The notes under the pieces are model-generated. The model was given only the letters and a program-made list of their open reading frames with translations. It searched no databases and was not told the DNA's origin. 64,000 nt of DNA, taken from the NCBI RefSeq assembly GCF_029223195.1, contig NZ_JARHUF010000001.1, positions 451,603 through 515,602 of the forward strand. The letters run 5' to 3'. Below, one piece after another: positions 34,030-43,670 of the stretch. Source of the stretch: Vibrio sp. CAU 1672. Its GTDB lineage: Bacteria > Pseudomonadota > Gammaproteobacteria > Enterobacterales > Vibrionaceae. The position numbers and the translations under genes were made by a program. Position 1 is the stretch's first letter, and each line of letters starts with the position of its first letter.

Positions 34030-35544
34030 ATGGAAGAAAGTAAAAGCCTTGCCCCCGAGACTAACACCGGCGTAATGCACCGCATTGCCAGCCTGGCCAA
34101 TGCCTTACCCCACCCGTTTATCATGTTTTTCGCCTTGTTTGCGATTACCCTCCTGCTGTCCGGGCTGATGAGTATCTTGGCCAACCCCATTCACCATCCC
34201 GCCACCAACGAGTTAGTGCAGGTTCGCTCATTACTCAGTTGGGACGGGCTTGAATTTATGGTCACTAAAACGGTCAGCAATTTTACCAGCTTCCGCCCGC
34301 TTGGCCTGGTGTTAACCATGGTGCTGGCACTTGGCCTAATCCAAAAAACCGGCCTGGCGGACGCCACCATCAAACGCATGCTGGCTAACGTGTCACCTCG
34401 CCTGATCACACCCGCCGTGGTGATGACCTCGATCATCGGTAATCTGGTCTCCGATGCCGCAGTATTTCTGATCCCCCCGCTGGCCGCCATTATGTATAAA
34501 ACCGTCGGACGCAATCCAATCGCCGGGATTGTGGTGGCCTTTGTCTCCATTTTTGCTGGTTTCAGTGCCAACTTCTTTATTGCCGGAACCGATCTGTTAT
34601 TGTCCGGCATCTCAACCGAGGTGGTACAGAGTGTACGGCCGGGCTATGAGGTCAGCGTACTGGCGAACTGGTTCTTTATGTGTGTCTCGGTGCCGTTCAT
34701 GACGCTGGTGATCACCATCATCAACGACAAATACAGTGAACCCATGCTGGCACGCTTTGTCTCAAACGACTCAGAACAAAAAGAAGAAACTGTTGCGCAG
34801 CTCACTCCGGCCGAGCAACGCGCCTTGCGCAAAACCGGGCTGGTTGCCCTGGCCTATATTGCCCTGGTAGCGCTGCTGGTTGTGCCGCAAAGCTCCGGGT
34901 TAAGGAATGCCGGGGGCGGCTTACTTCCGTCGCCATTTATGACCGGCCTGGTGCCCATTATCATGTTGTTCTTCTGCACAACCGGGATTGTGTATGGGGT
35001 TTTGGTCGGCAAAATCAAACGGGCCGGTGATGTTCCGCGCCTGATGGAAGAAGCAATGCGCGACATGTGCGGGTTTATCGTGATTGTATTCATGGTGGCC
35101 CAGTTTATCGCGATCTTTAATTGGTCAAACCTGGCGATCGTGGGCGCCGTTAGCGGGGCCGACTGGCTGGTGAATCTTAACCTGCCGCCCGCTCTGGTAC
35201 TGGGCGGGTTTATCTTGCTGGCGGCATTTATCAACCTGTTCATCTACAGCGGTTCTGCACAGTGGGCGCTGATGGCACCGATTTTCCTGCCGATGTTGAT
35301 GCTGCTGGGGTTAGAGCCGGAGTCGATTCAGGCCGCCTACCGCATTGCCGACTCCTCGACCAACGTGATCTCGCCGATTAACCCGTACTTACCCTTGATA
35401 CTGGCGGTGATCCAGGGCTATAACAAGTCCTTTTCCCTGGGTCATCTGCTGACCACCGCCGTCCCGTATTCAATCGCGATACTCACCAGCTGGAGTGCGC
35501 TGTTTTTTATCTGGTATGGCCTCGGCCTGCCATTCGGCCTGTAA
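34030..35544 (+). CDS. AbgT family transporter
   Basis: A 504-residue membrane protein with about thirteen hydrophobic segments. AbgT family blocks include RPLGLVLTMVLALGLIQKTGLADATIKRM, NLVSDAAVFLIPPLAA, FIYSGSAQWALMAPIFLPM and ADSSTNVISPINPYLPL. The start chosen is ATG 34030, which has AAGGAG at proper distance; the ATG at 34024 is too close. It lies 22 bases after the M20 gene and is cotranscribed. Members import p-aminobenzoyl-glutamate or export sulfonamides; direction here is open. Confidence 0.92.
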   Translation: MEESKSLAPETNTGVMHRIASLANALPHPFIMFFALFAITLLLSGLMSILANPIHHPATNELVQVRSLLSWDGLEFMVTKTVSNFTSFRPLGLVLTMVLALGLIQKTGLADATIKRMLANVSPRLITPAVVMTSIIGNLVSDAAVFLIPPLAAIMYKTVGRNPIAGIVVAFVSIFAGFSANFFIAGTDLLLSGISTEVVQSVRPGYEVSVLANWFFMCVSVPFMTLVITIINDKYSEPMLARFVSNDSEQKEETVAQLTPAEQRALRKTGLVALAYIALVALLVVPQSSGLRNAGGGLLPSPFMTGLVPIIMLFFCTTGIVYGVLVGKIKRAGDVPRLMEEAMRDMCGFIVIVFMVAQFIAIFNWSNLAIVGAVSGADWLVNLNLPPALVLGGFILLAAFINLFIYSGSAQWALMAPIFLPMLMLLGLEPESIQAAYRIADSSTNVISPINPYLPLILAVIQGYNKSFSLGHLLTTAVPYSIAILTSWSALFFIWYGLGLPFGL

Positions 35545-35596
35545 GGCTTGTCCGACCGGCACAAGCCACGCTGGAGGAGTAAAGAGCGCTGACTCA

Positions 35597-35623
35597 CGAG
35601 CCTGACTAATGTGTTCAGGCTCG
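35597..35623. other. Hairpin after the AbgT-type gene
   Basis: CGAGCCTGA (35597-35605) mirrors TCAGGCTCG (35615-35623). No T-run follows; a second hairpin GGCGGC/GCCGCC lies at 35657-35673. Together they mark the end of the operon. Confidence 0.5.
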
Positions 35624-35723
35624 CAACACGATCGCCGGCAAGGCATTAACGTTCAGGCGGCGCAAAGCCGCCCTCCTGCGTCTTCTCAGCTTCGCTCTTT
35701 TTGCTGCAGGTGATTAGCTTTTA

Positions 35724-36515
35724 TCAGCGCATGTATCCCTTCAGCTTTCGGCGTAAGAACTTCGCCAGAGAGAGAAACACATTGGCAAAACTCAAAGGCA
35801 GCAGCGTCAGCAGCCCGTTACCCCGGCCATAGCCCGGATTGGTTTGCAGGTAGTATTGTACCACCGGGTTAATGTTGGCCTGCCAGTACTGTTTGTCTGC
35901 CGCTGATTCTCTGGTGATCCAGCCGACTTTTCTGACCAGCTCGCTCTGGCCTTCAACCCGTTCAAGGCCAAAGCTGTCGGCCAGCTCCAGCATCATCGCT
36001 TTGACCGGCGGCGGAATAACCTGCCCGGGCAGCGGATAACAGCGGTTAAAATACTTGGAAAACATGTACAGCACTGAAGGATGGACAAACGATCCCAGAT
36101 AGTAAATCGAACTCAGCGGATGCCACAGGCGAAACTTAACTGCCTGATTAAAAGCAAACCAGAGGGTCTGACTGCTTTTTCGGTACTCCCTGAGCAGCCC
36201 GGCTTCGGCCCGGAAAATGACCCGCTCCCGGCCGGTGATGCGCCGTTTGAAGCGATGTACCGCGCAGTAGCCAACCCACTCTTTGTGCTCGTTCTGGTAA
36301 ACCCGAATCCGGGTATAGTCGGCTGGTGAATCCACCACATAAGAACAAAAACTCTCTCTGGTCACGCCATCAAAAATCTTGCAGTGAAGTTGATACAGGG
36401 CATCGGTAAAAAGCTGCTTTTCGAGGGTGGTTAAGCCGGCCGGGTTAACCGTCAAGGTATGCCGGATCATACTCGCGGCGGGCATGAAGGGTGGATATTT
36501 CCGTTTTATTGTCAT
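35724..36515 (-). CDS. Unknown protein, possibly acyltransferase-like
   Basis: A 263-residue protein from ATG 36515 (GTG codons at 36527 and 36524 are alternatives). No domain is recognised with certainty. The middle (YTRIRVYQNEHKEWVGYCAVHRFKRRITGRERVIFRAEAGLLREYRKSS) has the strand-strand-helix pattern seen in GNAT acetyltransferases, but the acetyl-CoA loop is not convincing. The C-terminus has a hydrophobic stretch (LLTLLPLSFANVFLSLAKFL) followed by basic residues, so membrane association is possible. It is transcribed alone between the AbgT operon and the sulfur transporter. Confidence 0.65.
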   Translation of the reverse strand: MTIKRKYPPFMPAASMIRHTLTVNPAGLTTLEKQLFTDALYQLHCKIFDGVTRESFCSYVVDSPADYTRIRVYQNEHKEWVGYCAVHRFKRRITGRERVIFRAEAGLLREYRKSSQTLWFAFNQAVKFRLWHPLSSIYYLGSFVHPSVLYMFSKYFNRCYPLPGQVIPPPVKAMMLELADSFGLERVEGQSELVRKVGWITRESAADKQYWQANINPVVQYYLQTNPGYGRGNGLLTLLPLSFANVFLSLAKFLRRKLKGYMR

Positions 36516-36695
36516 TGTTACCACCACTCAATAAAGGGATTCCCTTTAATTTTAGGTGATAGAATGCACATCAGCGACGCTATTCGGTAAAAACGGTCTC
36601 ACGGCGGCGTTAATCTCATCAGTAGCCAGTTAACCCCGGCCCCAGCCTCGCTAAAACCTGTTTCAGCCGCAACAAACACTAGCCACACAAAAAAT

Positions 36696-36721
36696 AATGC
36701 CAGCTTGTTATCGCTGGCATT
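36696..36721 (-). terminator. Terminator of the YeeE/YedE gene
   Basis: AATGCCAGC (36696-36704) / GCTGGCATT (36713-36721); on the minus strand the stem is followed by a long T-run. The upstream gap 36516-36695 also has a perfect palindrome AAAGGGATTCCCTTT at 36533-36547. Confidence 0.85.
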
Positions 36722-36767
36722 GTTCAGTTACTTAAGCGCTATGGCATCGGTGTGATTAGAGGCGCAT

Positions 36768-37667
36768 TTATTGCCTATTACCCTGAAGTTTCACACCAAT
36801 ATAAATCCCGATGACAATCGACACCGTCGCGACCAGGCCTGCGGCAGATAACGCAGGTAAAGCGACCAGTAACTGTGAGTCATTCCCGCCACCGGCCATC
36901 ACCGCCCCTATGCCCATCAGCATCCCCGCCAGAAAGTGTTTAAACAGTCGGGATACGGCCGCCAGTTCAAACTGAAATGATCTCGTCACTACGGCAGCGG
37001 CCACCATCCCCAGAACGAGACAGAAAAACAGGTAAAAACGCTCAGCTTTAGGCCAGCTCGCATCATGATCGTTCCATATGGATAGTCCCATCGATTTCAA
37101 TAACCCGCTGGGTGTCCAGTGTGGCTCATAAAGAAACACCAACCCGGCCATGGCTCCGATAGCGAACATCGACAGCCATAGTTTGCGAACGTTAGCGTAA
37201 TTTTTAAAAGCCACCACCAACAAAGCGACGGAGAGGCCAATCAACACGCTCATATGTAAAACAGGGGCAATGGTATATCCCTTTCCCGTGTGGCCAACAA
37301 ACAACTCTGCAAACAGTAACCATGACGCCAACCACCCGATCATGGTCGCGGCCATCAGTACCTGGCCCCGGGCAAAACGACTGATCGTCGACACGCCGCA
37401 ACCACCATTAAAGGCCGCGCCCAAACCAAAAATGAGTCCCCCGACTGCCGACAACAACGTCGGGAACTGGGCATTGAGATTGACAGGTTGTCCCAGCGAA
37501 TACGCCGCACCAATCGCTAGCCAGACAAAAGCGCCACTGAGTAGTATGGACATCAAAAAAACAGGATTGCCACCTATGGCTTGTTTAACCCCACGGACCA
37601 TACAAAGTCCGGTGGTTTGTGCCAAAAAGCCGATAATGGCAATAAACAGCAGGGAGAGAAGCAGCAT
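36768..37667 (-). CDS. YeeE/YedE family sulfur-compound transporter
   Basis: A 299-residue membrane protein with about nine hydrophobic segments and the family's internal duplication: TGLCMVRGVKQAIGG near the start, FGLGAAFNGGCGVSTISRFARGQ (first GGCG-type motif) and LAGMLMGIGAVMAGGGNDSQLL (second half, where Gly replaces the usual Cys). TsuA-like members import thiosulfate by passing it between cysteines. The changed second motif may alter the substrate. No TusA-like gene adjoins. Confidence 0.85.
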   Translation of the reverse strand: MLLLSLLFIAIIGFLAQTTGLCMVRGVKQAIGGNPVFLMSILLSGAFVWLAIGAAYSLGQPVNLNAQFPTLLSAVGGLIFGLGAAFNGGCGVSTISRFARGQVLMAATMIGWLASWLLFAELFVGHTGKGYTIAPVLHMSVLIGLSVALLVVAFKNYANVRKLWLSMFAIGAMAGLVFLYEPHWTPSGLLKSMGLSIWNDHDASWPKAERFYLFFCLVLGMVAAAVVTRSFQFELAAVSRLFKHFLAGMLMGIGAVMAGGGNDSQLLVALPALSAAGLVATVSIVIGIYIGVKLQGNRQ

Positions 37668-37911
37668 AATCGTGCCCTTAAATTATTGAAAACACGTTAT
37701 CAATAACTATAGTAAAGATTCGCTAATCCTTTGGCAGACGGGATATGGACAACAACGGCGCAAGGGGCATCAACCGAAGCGCCCTGACTTTGCCGGGAAC
37801 CGTCAGCCGCCTTCATTAACAGCCAGAGCGAACCACTAGAACGGCATATCTTCATGCTGCTCTTGTCTGTCAAAATAAGCCTTATCATTCTCAACCCGCG
37901 CTAAACCGTGC

Positions 37912-38634
37912 TCAACATTCCTTACTGTTTTGCGCCGCATTTGTGCTTTGGTCTCGATCAGAAATCACTTTACCATCTTTAATGGTAATGATGCGTCCGG
38001 TCCGCCGGGCGAGCGCATTGTCGTGAGTGACAAGGATCAACGTGCGGCCTTCTCTATGCAGTTGGTTAAACAGGGCTTCAATCTCAGCCCCTGATTTAGA
38101 ATCCAACGCACCAGTAGGCTCATCCGCTAAAATGATTTGCGGATCATTCACCAGCGCTCTTGCGATAGCGACCCGCTGTTTCTGCCCACCAGACAATTGG
38201 TTCGGTTTGTGATCCAACCTGTCGCCGAGCCCGACCTGTTCAAGCAGTCTGGCCGCTCGCTCACGGCGCTGTTTGGCTTTGACTCCCGAGTAGACCAGCG
38301 GCAGCGCAACATTATCCAGAGCGCTGGCGTACTCAAGCAGATTAAAGCTCTGAAAAACAAAGCCAATTCTCTGATTGCGAATCGCCGCGAGCTGATCAGC
38401 ACTTAACCGGGCGACATTGTGCCCACCGAGCTGATAGTCACCATCACTCGGCTTATCCAGGCAGCCCAATATGTTCATCAAGGTTGATTTACCTGAACCG
38501 GATGGGCCAAGGATCGACAACAGCTCACCTGGGTAAATCGTCAAATCGATCCCATCCAGCGCCCGTACCTGTGTCTCTCCGCTTGAGTAGTACTTGCAAA
38601 TATTGGTCAGTTCGACCAGCGGCTTGTCAGACAT
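37912..38634 (-). CDS. ABC transporter ATP-binding protein (MacB/LolD type)
   Basis: A 240-residue ATPase. Walker A GPSGSGKST, Q-loop in FVFQSFNLLEY, signature LSGGQKQR, Walker B IILADEPTGALD and the H-loop in VTHD are all present. ATG at 38634 follows GGAGAGAG directly and is preferred over the frame's opening at 38661. Last gene of the five-gene efflux operon; it energises the two FtsX-like permeases upstream. Confidence 0.93.
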   Translation of the reverse strand: MSDKPLVELTNICKYYSSGETQVRALDGIDLTIYPGELLSILGPSGSGKSTLMNILGCLDKPSDGDYQLGGHNVARLSADQLAAIRNQRIGFVFQSFNLLEYASALDNVALPLVYSGVKAKQRRERAARLLEQVGLGDRLDHKPNQLSGGQKQRVAIARALVNDPQIILADEPTGALDSKSGAEIEALFNQLHREGRTLILVTHDNALARRTGRIITIKDGKVISDRDQSTNAAQNSKEC

Positions 38635-38653
38635 TCTCTCTCCAGAGTGTTGG

Positions 38654-39937
38654 TTATTCACTTTGTAACGCCTCCAGCGGGCTCACTTTTGCCGCGCGAC
38701 TGGCAGGCAACCACGCAGAGGCAACACCGATGATCACTAAGGTCGTGATCACGACGGCCACCACTGCCCAAGAGAGCTCCGGGACAGGTTTGCCTAACTG
38801 TTCATATAAAACGTTACCTTCAAGGCTGATAGAGCCAATCGCTGCAACCAGAGCATAAGTAACCCCCAGTCCGAGCACTCCACCCATAATCATAGTCAGC
38901 AAGGACTGCACCAGGTAATGGAGCCGAATCGCCGTTGGCGTTGCACCGACTGCCATTCGCACGCCGATATCTCGCGTCGATCGTTTGACCGTGGCGTACA
39001 TTACGTTGGCGATCCCAACCCCCGCGACAGCGAGAGTGACAAAGCCAATAATGCCGAGGAAGCTTTGTAAGCCCATCAGGAACTGCTGCATGCTCTTTTG
39101 TTGTAAGAACATATCTTCAACCTGAACAACCTGCTCATCATTGACGCTTGCCCCATGCTTGCGGGCAATGACCTGGCGAATTGTCTGCGCAAGTCTTTCT
39201 CTATTCACATCGGCGCCTGGTTCAACGTTTATCGCGCCAATATCACCATTGGTATGAAAACGCTGCCAGGTGGCTAACGGCACAAAACTCGAGTAGTTGA
39301 TTTGATCACCCTGCTCAATGATGGCGCTGTTCTTGGCCAGTACCCCGACAACGGTAAACTCTTCGTTGCCAATCTTGATCTTTTCACCGACCGGATTGAC
39401 TTGCAGGGTTACCGCAGCAAACCAGCTAAAATCGTCGACCGGATTAAATAAGTCAGCCGCTAATGAGTAGCCCAGAACCACCACTTTGCGCATCTCTTTT
39501 TGATCCAATGGATTCAACCATCGCCCGCCGGGCAGCGGGGTGAGGTTGGTCATCGCGGCAAACTCGGTCGTGACCGCTAAAGGCTCTAGCCATGTGCCGC
39601 GATCACCCACGCTAATCGGCTCATTCCATTTCACGCTCGGAGCAACAGCTTGGACCCCAGGCAGCGCCTGGACCACATTCGCATCCGCTTTGTTCAGCGT
39701 CAGGAACTTGCCTTGGTGGAACGCGCCATGATCGACGCTCGCCATACCGCCAGTGAGGTAAATAAGATTGCCGTTGCCATTTTGCGCCGTTCTTAGCACC
39801 CCCTGACGAATCCCCTCCCCCACGGCCAGCATTGCAGCGATACACCAGGTTGCCCATGCCACAGCCAGAATGGTTAATCCTAAGCGCAGCTTCTCAGCCG
39901 CCATCTCTTGAAAGATTTGCCTCATCGGTAACAACAT
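38654..39937 (-). CDS. ABC transporter permease (FtsX/MacB type), second copy
   Basis: A 427-residue permease with one N-terminal membrane helix, a large periplasmic MacB_PCD-like domain (about residues 45-280) and a C-terminal FtsX domain with three membrane helices and SWLPASRAAKVSPLEALQSE. It is encoded two bases after a related but clearly different permease, so the transporter is probably a heterodimer. It follows the pattern of lipoprotein or antimicrobial-peptide exporters. Confidence 0.9.
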   Translation of the reverse strand: MLLPMRQIFQEMAAEKLRLGLTILAVAWATWCIAAMLAVGEGIRQGVLRTAQNGNGNLIYLTGGMASVDHGAFHQGKFLTLNKADANVVQALPGVQAVAPSVKWNEPISVGDRGTWLEPLAVTTEFAAMTNLTPLPGGRWLNPLDQKEMRKVVVLGYSLAADLFNPVDDFSWFAAVTLQVNPVGEKIKIGNEEFTVVGVLAKNSAIIEQGDQINYSSFVPLATWQRFHTNGDIGAINVEPGADVNRERLAQTIRQVIARKHGASVNDEQVVQVEDMFLQQKSMQQFLMGLQSFLGIIGFVTLAVAGVGIANVMYATVKRSTRDIGVRMAVGATPTAIRLHYLVQSLLTMIMGGVLGLGVTYALVAAIGSISLEGNVLYEQLGKPVPELSWAVVAVVITTLVIIGVASAWLPASRAAKVSPLEALQSE

Positions 39938-39939
39938 GA

Positions 39940-41154
39940 TTACGCCCTCGCACTTAACGCGATAACCGGAGTCAAACGCGATGCTCTTCTGGCCGGAAAG
40001 TAAGAGGCGAGCAGAGCCAAAACCAAGACAACCAGCAGCGACCAGCCAATCGAGTCAGGGGTGATCACGGGCGAACCCAACCATTGCGGTAACGCCATAT
40101 TGGCAAGTAGCGATACCACGCCAAATGCCACCATCAGGCCCAAAGCCGTCCCTGCCGCCACCAAGATAAACCCTTCCAGAACAAACTGGCTCAGTATGGT
40201 TTTTTGCGTGGCACCAATCGCAAGTCGAACCCCAATTTCTCTGGTTCGCTCCGTGACAGAGAGGAACATGATATTCGCCACCCCCAGCGCGCCGACCGCC
40301 ATTGTCATTGCGCCGCTGGCACCAAGAAATATCTGGATACCGCGAAAAATGCCGCTAATCAGCGCGGCACCTTCACTGAAATCAGGTAAGTTAATCGCCT
40401 CTTTGTCACTCGGGTCAAAATGCAGTTGCCGGGCAAAAAAGTGGACAATGCTTTGTCTGAATGAGGCCGCCGCCATGCCATCAACAGGCTTAAGCAGTAG
40501 CATCCACGGCTTGCTGTCCCACAGATCCAGATAGGTGGTTTGTGGGATAAACACATTGCGGCTGTCACCAAAGCTAATGCCAGCATCTTCGTCTTTGATC
40601 ACGCCAATCACCAAAAACGGAATCCCGTTGACTTTAACCTGCTCACCAATCGCGATATTGCCCATTTTTGCAATCTGATCGCCGAGCACCGCCACTCTGG
40701 TGTGATTAGCCATATCGCTCGGCGAAATGTTTCTCGAACCAGGGACAAGCTGACGCTGAATCAGCGAGAAGTATGACGCATCGATGCCACTTACCGAGCC
40801 CGATAAATACTGGCCTTTAATATTGGTGACGTTAGCGTCCTGTTTGCCATAGACACTCGATGCGGCCTGGACGAAGCCGGCCTGCTTAATCAACTCGACT
40901 TGATCTTGCGCGACGCTAATCTCACGTCTTGCGGGTAAGCCCTGCCAGGGTTTACTGGTACGGGCAGGAAATGCCGCTTGTACATTGTTGACCATAAACG
41001 AAAGTGACATGGTTTGCTGGCGGTAAAAGCCCTCACCAAGAGCGATCAACACCACCACAGAGATCACGCCCCAGGCAATAGCAACAATGGCCAGCACGCT
41101 TTTCATCCGGTGTGCCAGTATGGTTTGCCATGTTTGCTGTATCAGGCTGCTCAT
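39940..41154 (-). CDS. ABC transporter permease (FtsX/MacB type), first copy
   Basis: A 404-residue permease of the same architecture: N-terminal helix (MKSVLAIVAIAWGVISVVVLIALGEG), periplasmic domain, and three C-terminal helices ending in YFPARRASRLTPVIALSARA. The conserved TERTREIGVRLAIGA block before the second helix is present. Start overlaps the tolC-like stop as ATGA. Confidence 0.9.
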   Translation of the reverse strand: MSSLIQQTWQTILAHRMKSVLAIVAIAWGVISVVVLIALGEGFYRQQTMSLSFMVNNVQAAFPARTSKPWQGLPARREISVAQDQVELIKQAGFVQAASSVYGKQDANVTNIKGQYLSGSVSGIDASYFSLIQRQLVPGSRNISPSDMANHTRVAVLGDQIAKMGNIAIGEQVKVNGIPFLVIGVIKDEDAGISFGDSRNVFIPQTTYLDLWDSKPWMLLLKPVDGMAAASFRQSIVHFFARQLHFDPSDKEAINLPDFSEGAALISGIFRGIQIFLGASGAMTMAVGALGVANIMFLSVTERTREIGVRLAIGATQKTILSQFVLEGFILVAAGTALGLMVAFGVVSLLANMALPQWLGSPVITPDSIGWSLLVVLVLALLASYFPARRASRLTPVIALSARA

Positions 41155-42422
41155 GAGTTAAAAGCCCGCGAGATCTGTGCCATTGTCTCGTCATCTAACT
41201 TACCTGCCGTGCGCAGCAAGCCGACTCTCTGGCGCCAATAGCTATACCAGTTGGTTTGCAGGCTGTTTCTTGCCTCAAATAGACTATTGTGGGCATTGAT
41301 GATTTCTGACACCTCGAGCAGCCCGGCATCGTAGAGTTTTTCTTTACTGCGCAAAACTTTGGCCCGAGACTCAACCAAGTCATTCGCCATCAGGATCTGG
41401 TGCCAGTTGATATCAACTAAGGTATATTGCTGAATAATGCGCTTCTCGATATCAATCTCTGTTTTACGCAAATCTTGCTTGGCACTGAGAATATTGAGTG
41501 ACGCCTGATCAACCCTGGCACGCGTCGCGCCGTTGAGGTCAATCGGCACACTTAACGTAAGCCCGGCATTAAACTCACCATCCGAACCTCGGTCGTCGTC
41601 ACTGTAGCCAAGGTTACCGGTAACGGTTGGGTAATAACCGCCACGGGCTGCCTCTTTCGCAAACTCGTTTGCTTTTACATTCTGAGCGGCAACTAACAAC
41701 TCCGGGCTGCTGTCTTTAGCTAGCCTGAGCCACTGCTGCTGCGATGTCACCAACATGGTTGGCTGGATAAGCGAATCCGTCCGGACCTGGTCCACCTGTT
41801 GAGGCAGATGATTAATCAGCGCGGCAAGTTCGGCTCGCTTGGCTTGCAAATCGGCCTGCGCACGCAAAATTCCCGCTTTCTCTGCTACTTGCGTGGCACG
41901 CATCTCTTCAACATCAATCGATTTGACTTTACCTGCACGGTAACGCTTCTCAATAATGCTGAGTAGCTTACTCCCCTCATCCAGCTTGGACTGGGCCAGT
42001 TGCAGATCGCCTTGCGCACTCGCCACATCAAGATAGCTGGCGAGAAGTTTCTCGGCCAGCGCATTGTGAGCCTGGGATAACTCAAGTTGGGTCTTTAAAT
42101 AGTTGGCATTGGCCTGTTCCAAATTTGACCAAAGACGGCTGTCCCAGATCGTTTGTGATAACGTCGCCCCGTAACTGTTGCTGTGATCGGACGTCTCATT
42201 CCAACTAGTAGATGCCGTCGCACTCAAAGCGGGCAACAGAGAGCTGCGACTTGAATCGATCCCCACCTCACCAAGTTGAACCGCTATTTTGGCCTGTTCG
42301 AAACTTGGATCATTCTGCTTCGCTTGCTGCCACGCCTGTTCAATAGAGAGGGCGTAGCTTGGCAGACTGAGCGCCGATAACAGTAGTACTGCGCTGCTTT
42401 TTAACTGAAACAACTTAGCCAT
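41151..42422 (-). CDS. TolC-family outer membrane efflux protein
   Basis: A 423-residue precursor with signal peptide (SAVLLLSALSLPSYALS) and two OEP repeats of long helices: the first about residues 20-210, the second 225-415 (EFAKEAARGGYYPTVTGNLGYSDD, ILSAKQDLRKTEIDIEKRIIQQYTLVD). It forms the outer-membrane channel for the MacB-like pump. Unlike the housekeeping tolC it is embedded in the pump operon and overlaps its neighbours. Confidence 0.9.
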   Translation of the reverse strand: MAKLFQLKSSAVLLLSALSLPSYALSIEQAWQQAKQNDPSFEQAKIAVQLGEVGIDSSRSSLLPALSATASTSWNETSDHSNSYGATLSQTIWDSRLWSNLEQANANYLKTQLELSQAHNALAEKLLASYLDVASAQGDLQLAQSKLDEGSKLLSIIEKRYRAGKVKSIDVEEMRATQVAEKAGILRAQADLQAKRAELAALINHLPQQVDQVRTDSLIQPTMLVTSQQQWLRLAKDSSPELLVAAQNVKANEFAKEAARGGYYPTVTGNLGYSDDDRGSDGEFNAGLTLSVPIDLNGATRARVDQASLNILSAKQDLRKTEIDIEKRIIQQYTLVDINWHQILMANDLVESRAKVLRSKEKLYDAGLLEVSEIINAHNSLFEARNSLQTNWYSYWRQRVGLLRTAGKLDDETMAQISRAFNS

Positions 42423-43548
42423 GGCCCACTCCCATCATACTGTTATCAATGATCTCTTGATTCAGTTCAACGCCATCCAACACTTCGACATTGATGCCGT
42501 CAGATAAACCGAGCTTAATTGGCTGTCGATGGAAGCCCTGCTCTGAGCTATCCGGAATCAACACCGTTGGGCTATCCCCCTCAAACGCAAGCACTCGTTC
42601 CGGTAAGGTCAGCACATCTTGCGACTTTTGCAGGGTGATGTGCGCTGTGGATGAGAACCCCGAACGCAATAAAATACCCGCAGGGATCTTGAGCTCCCCC
42701 ACTTCCACGCCAAAACCATTATCAAAACTCTTGGCACCCGAGTTCGCTTGCGTGGCGTTAAGGTTTTCTGACTGGATAGCGACTTTGGTCAGTACGCCCT
42801 CAATTTCCAGCTCTGGATAGGGTGCAACGGTGAGCAAGACGCTCATACCCGGCGATAACTGCGCCGCATCGTGTTCACTGACACTGCCTTTAAAGATCAG
42901 GCTGTTCATATCCGCCAGTGACATCATCTCTGTCGCGGCTTGACTCGATTGGGTTGAGATGATCGGCTCACCCACTTCCACTTTGCGATTGAGCACGGTG
43001 CCGTCAATCGGCGCGTAGATGGTGGATGTTAAACGCGCATCGCCAATTGACGCTTCACCACTGCGGATCAGCTCGAGATTTTGCCGCTTCTGCAATACGT
43101 TAGCCTGCGCGGATTTCACCACCGAGCGCGCAGTAACATACTCATCATAGTTCGTCGGAATGATCTCTTGCTCAACCAGACTTTCTAAGTTGGCGAGCTT
43201 TTGCCTGGCCGATTCCAGATCGGCTTCGCTGCGCATTAACTCAGTGGAGGCATCGGTTAATGCTTGCGGCGTAGGGTTAGGACGCACTTTAATCAGTGGT
43301 TGCCCTTGTGCCACTTTCTCCCCCACTTTGGCGTATATTTCGCCGACAATGCCGTCAATTTGTGACTTGATTGACACAGAGTGAGCGGGAACGATACTGC
43401 CTACCGCCACCGCTTGTTTCTCTATCGTTCCCTTTTCGACGCTCAAAGTCGCAAAGGCTTGGGGTTGAGAAGAAGATTGCAGATAAAAGTACCCGCCGCC
43501 GCCGAGTAGTGCCACACTCACAGCAGACAAGAGCCAACGTTTCGCCAT
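42415..43548 (-). CDS. Efflux periplasmic adaptor (HlyD/MacA type)
   Basis: A 377-residue adaptor. After an N-terminal membrane anchor (WLLSAVSVALLGGGGYFYL) come the lipoyl half-motif VGSIVPAHSVSIKSQIDGIVGEI, a helical hairpin (about residues 105-165), the second lipoyl half (TIYAPIDGTVLNRKVEVGEPI) and a beta-barrel domain. MacA-like proteins connect a MacB-type permease with TolC. It is the first gene of the operon; regulation is not apparent. An XRE/DUF2975 pair on the same strand lies 120 bases upstream. Confidence 0.92.
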   Translation of the reverse strand: MAKRWLLSAVSVALLGGGGYFYLQSSSQPQAFATLSVEKGTIEKQAVAVGSIVPAHSVSIKSQIDGIVGEIYAKVGEKVAQGQPLIKVRPNPTPQALTDASTELMRSEADLESARQKLANLESLVEQEIIPTNYDEYVTARSVVKSAQANVLQKRQNLELIRSGEASIGDARLTSTIYAPIDGTVLNRKVEVGEPIISTQSSQAATEMMSLADMNSLIFKGSVSEHDAAQLSPGMSVLLTVAPYPELEIEGVLTKVAIQSENLNATQANSGAKSFDNGFGVEVGELKIPAGILLRSGFSSTAHITLQKSQDVLTLPERVLAFEGDSPTVLIPDSSEQGFHRQPIKLGLSDGINVEVLDGVELNQEIIDNSMMGVGHG

Positions 43549-43670
43549 GGTTTACTTCCGATAATTTGTGTTGTGTAGCCATCCGACTACCGTGAATTCA
43601 TAACCTCCGCCAAAATACGCTACGTCAGCGGCGGTTACGCGCTCAATGATGAATATAGGAACCGTCTGAG

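Noticed and set aside
37700..37894. 64-codon minus-strand frame between the sulfur transporter and the ABC ATPase gene
   Set aside because: No ribosome site, no recognisable composition or family and no operon link; probably chance.
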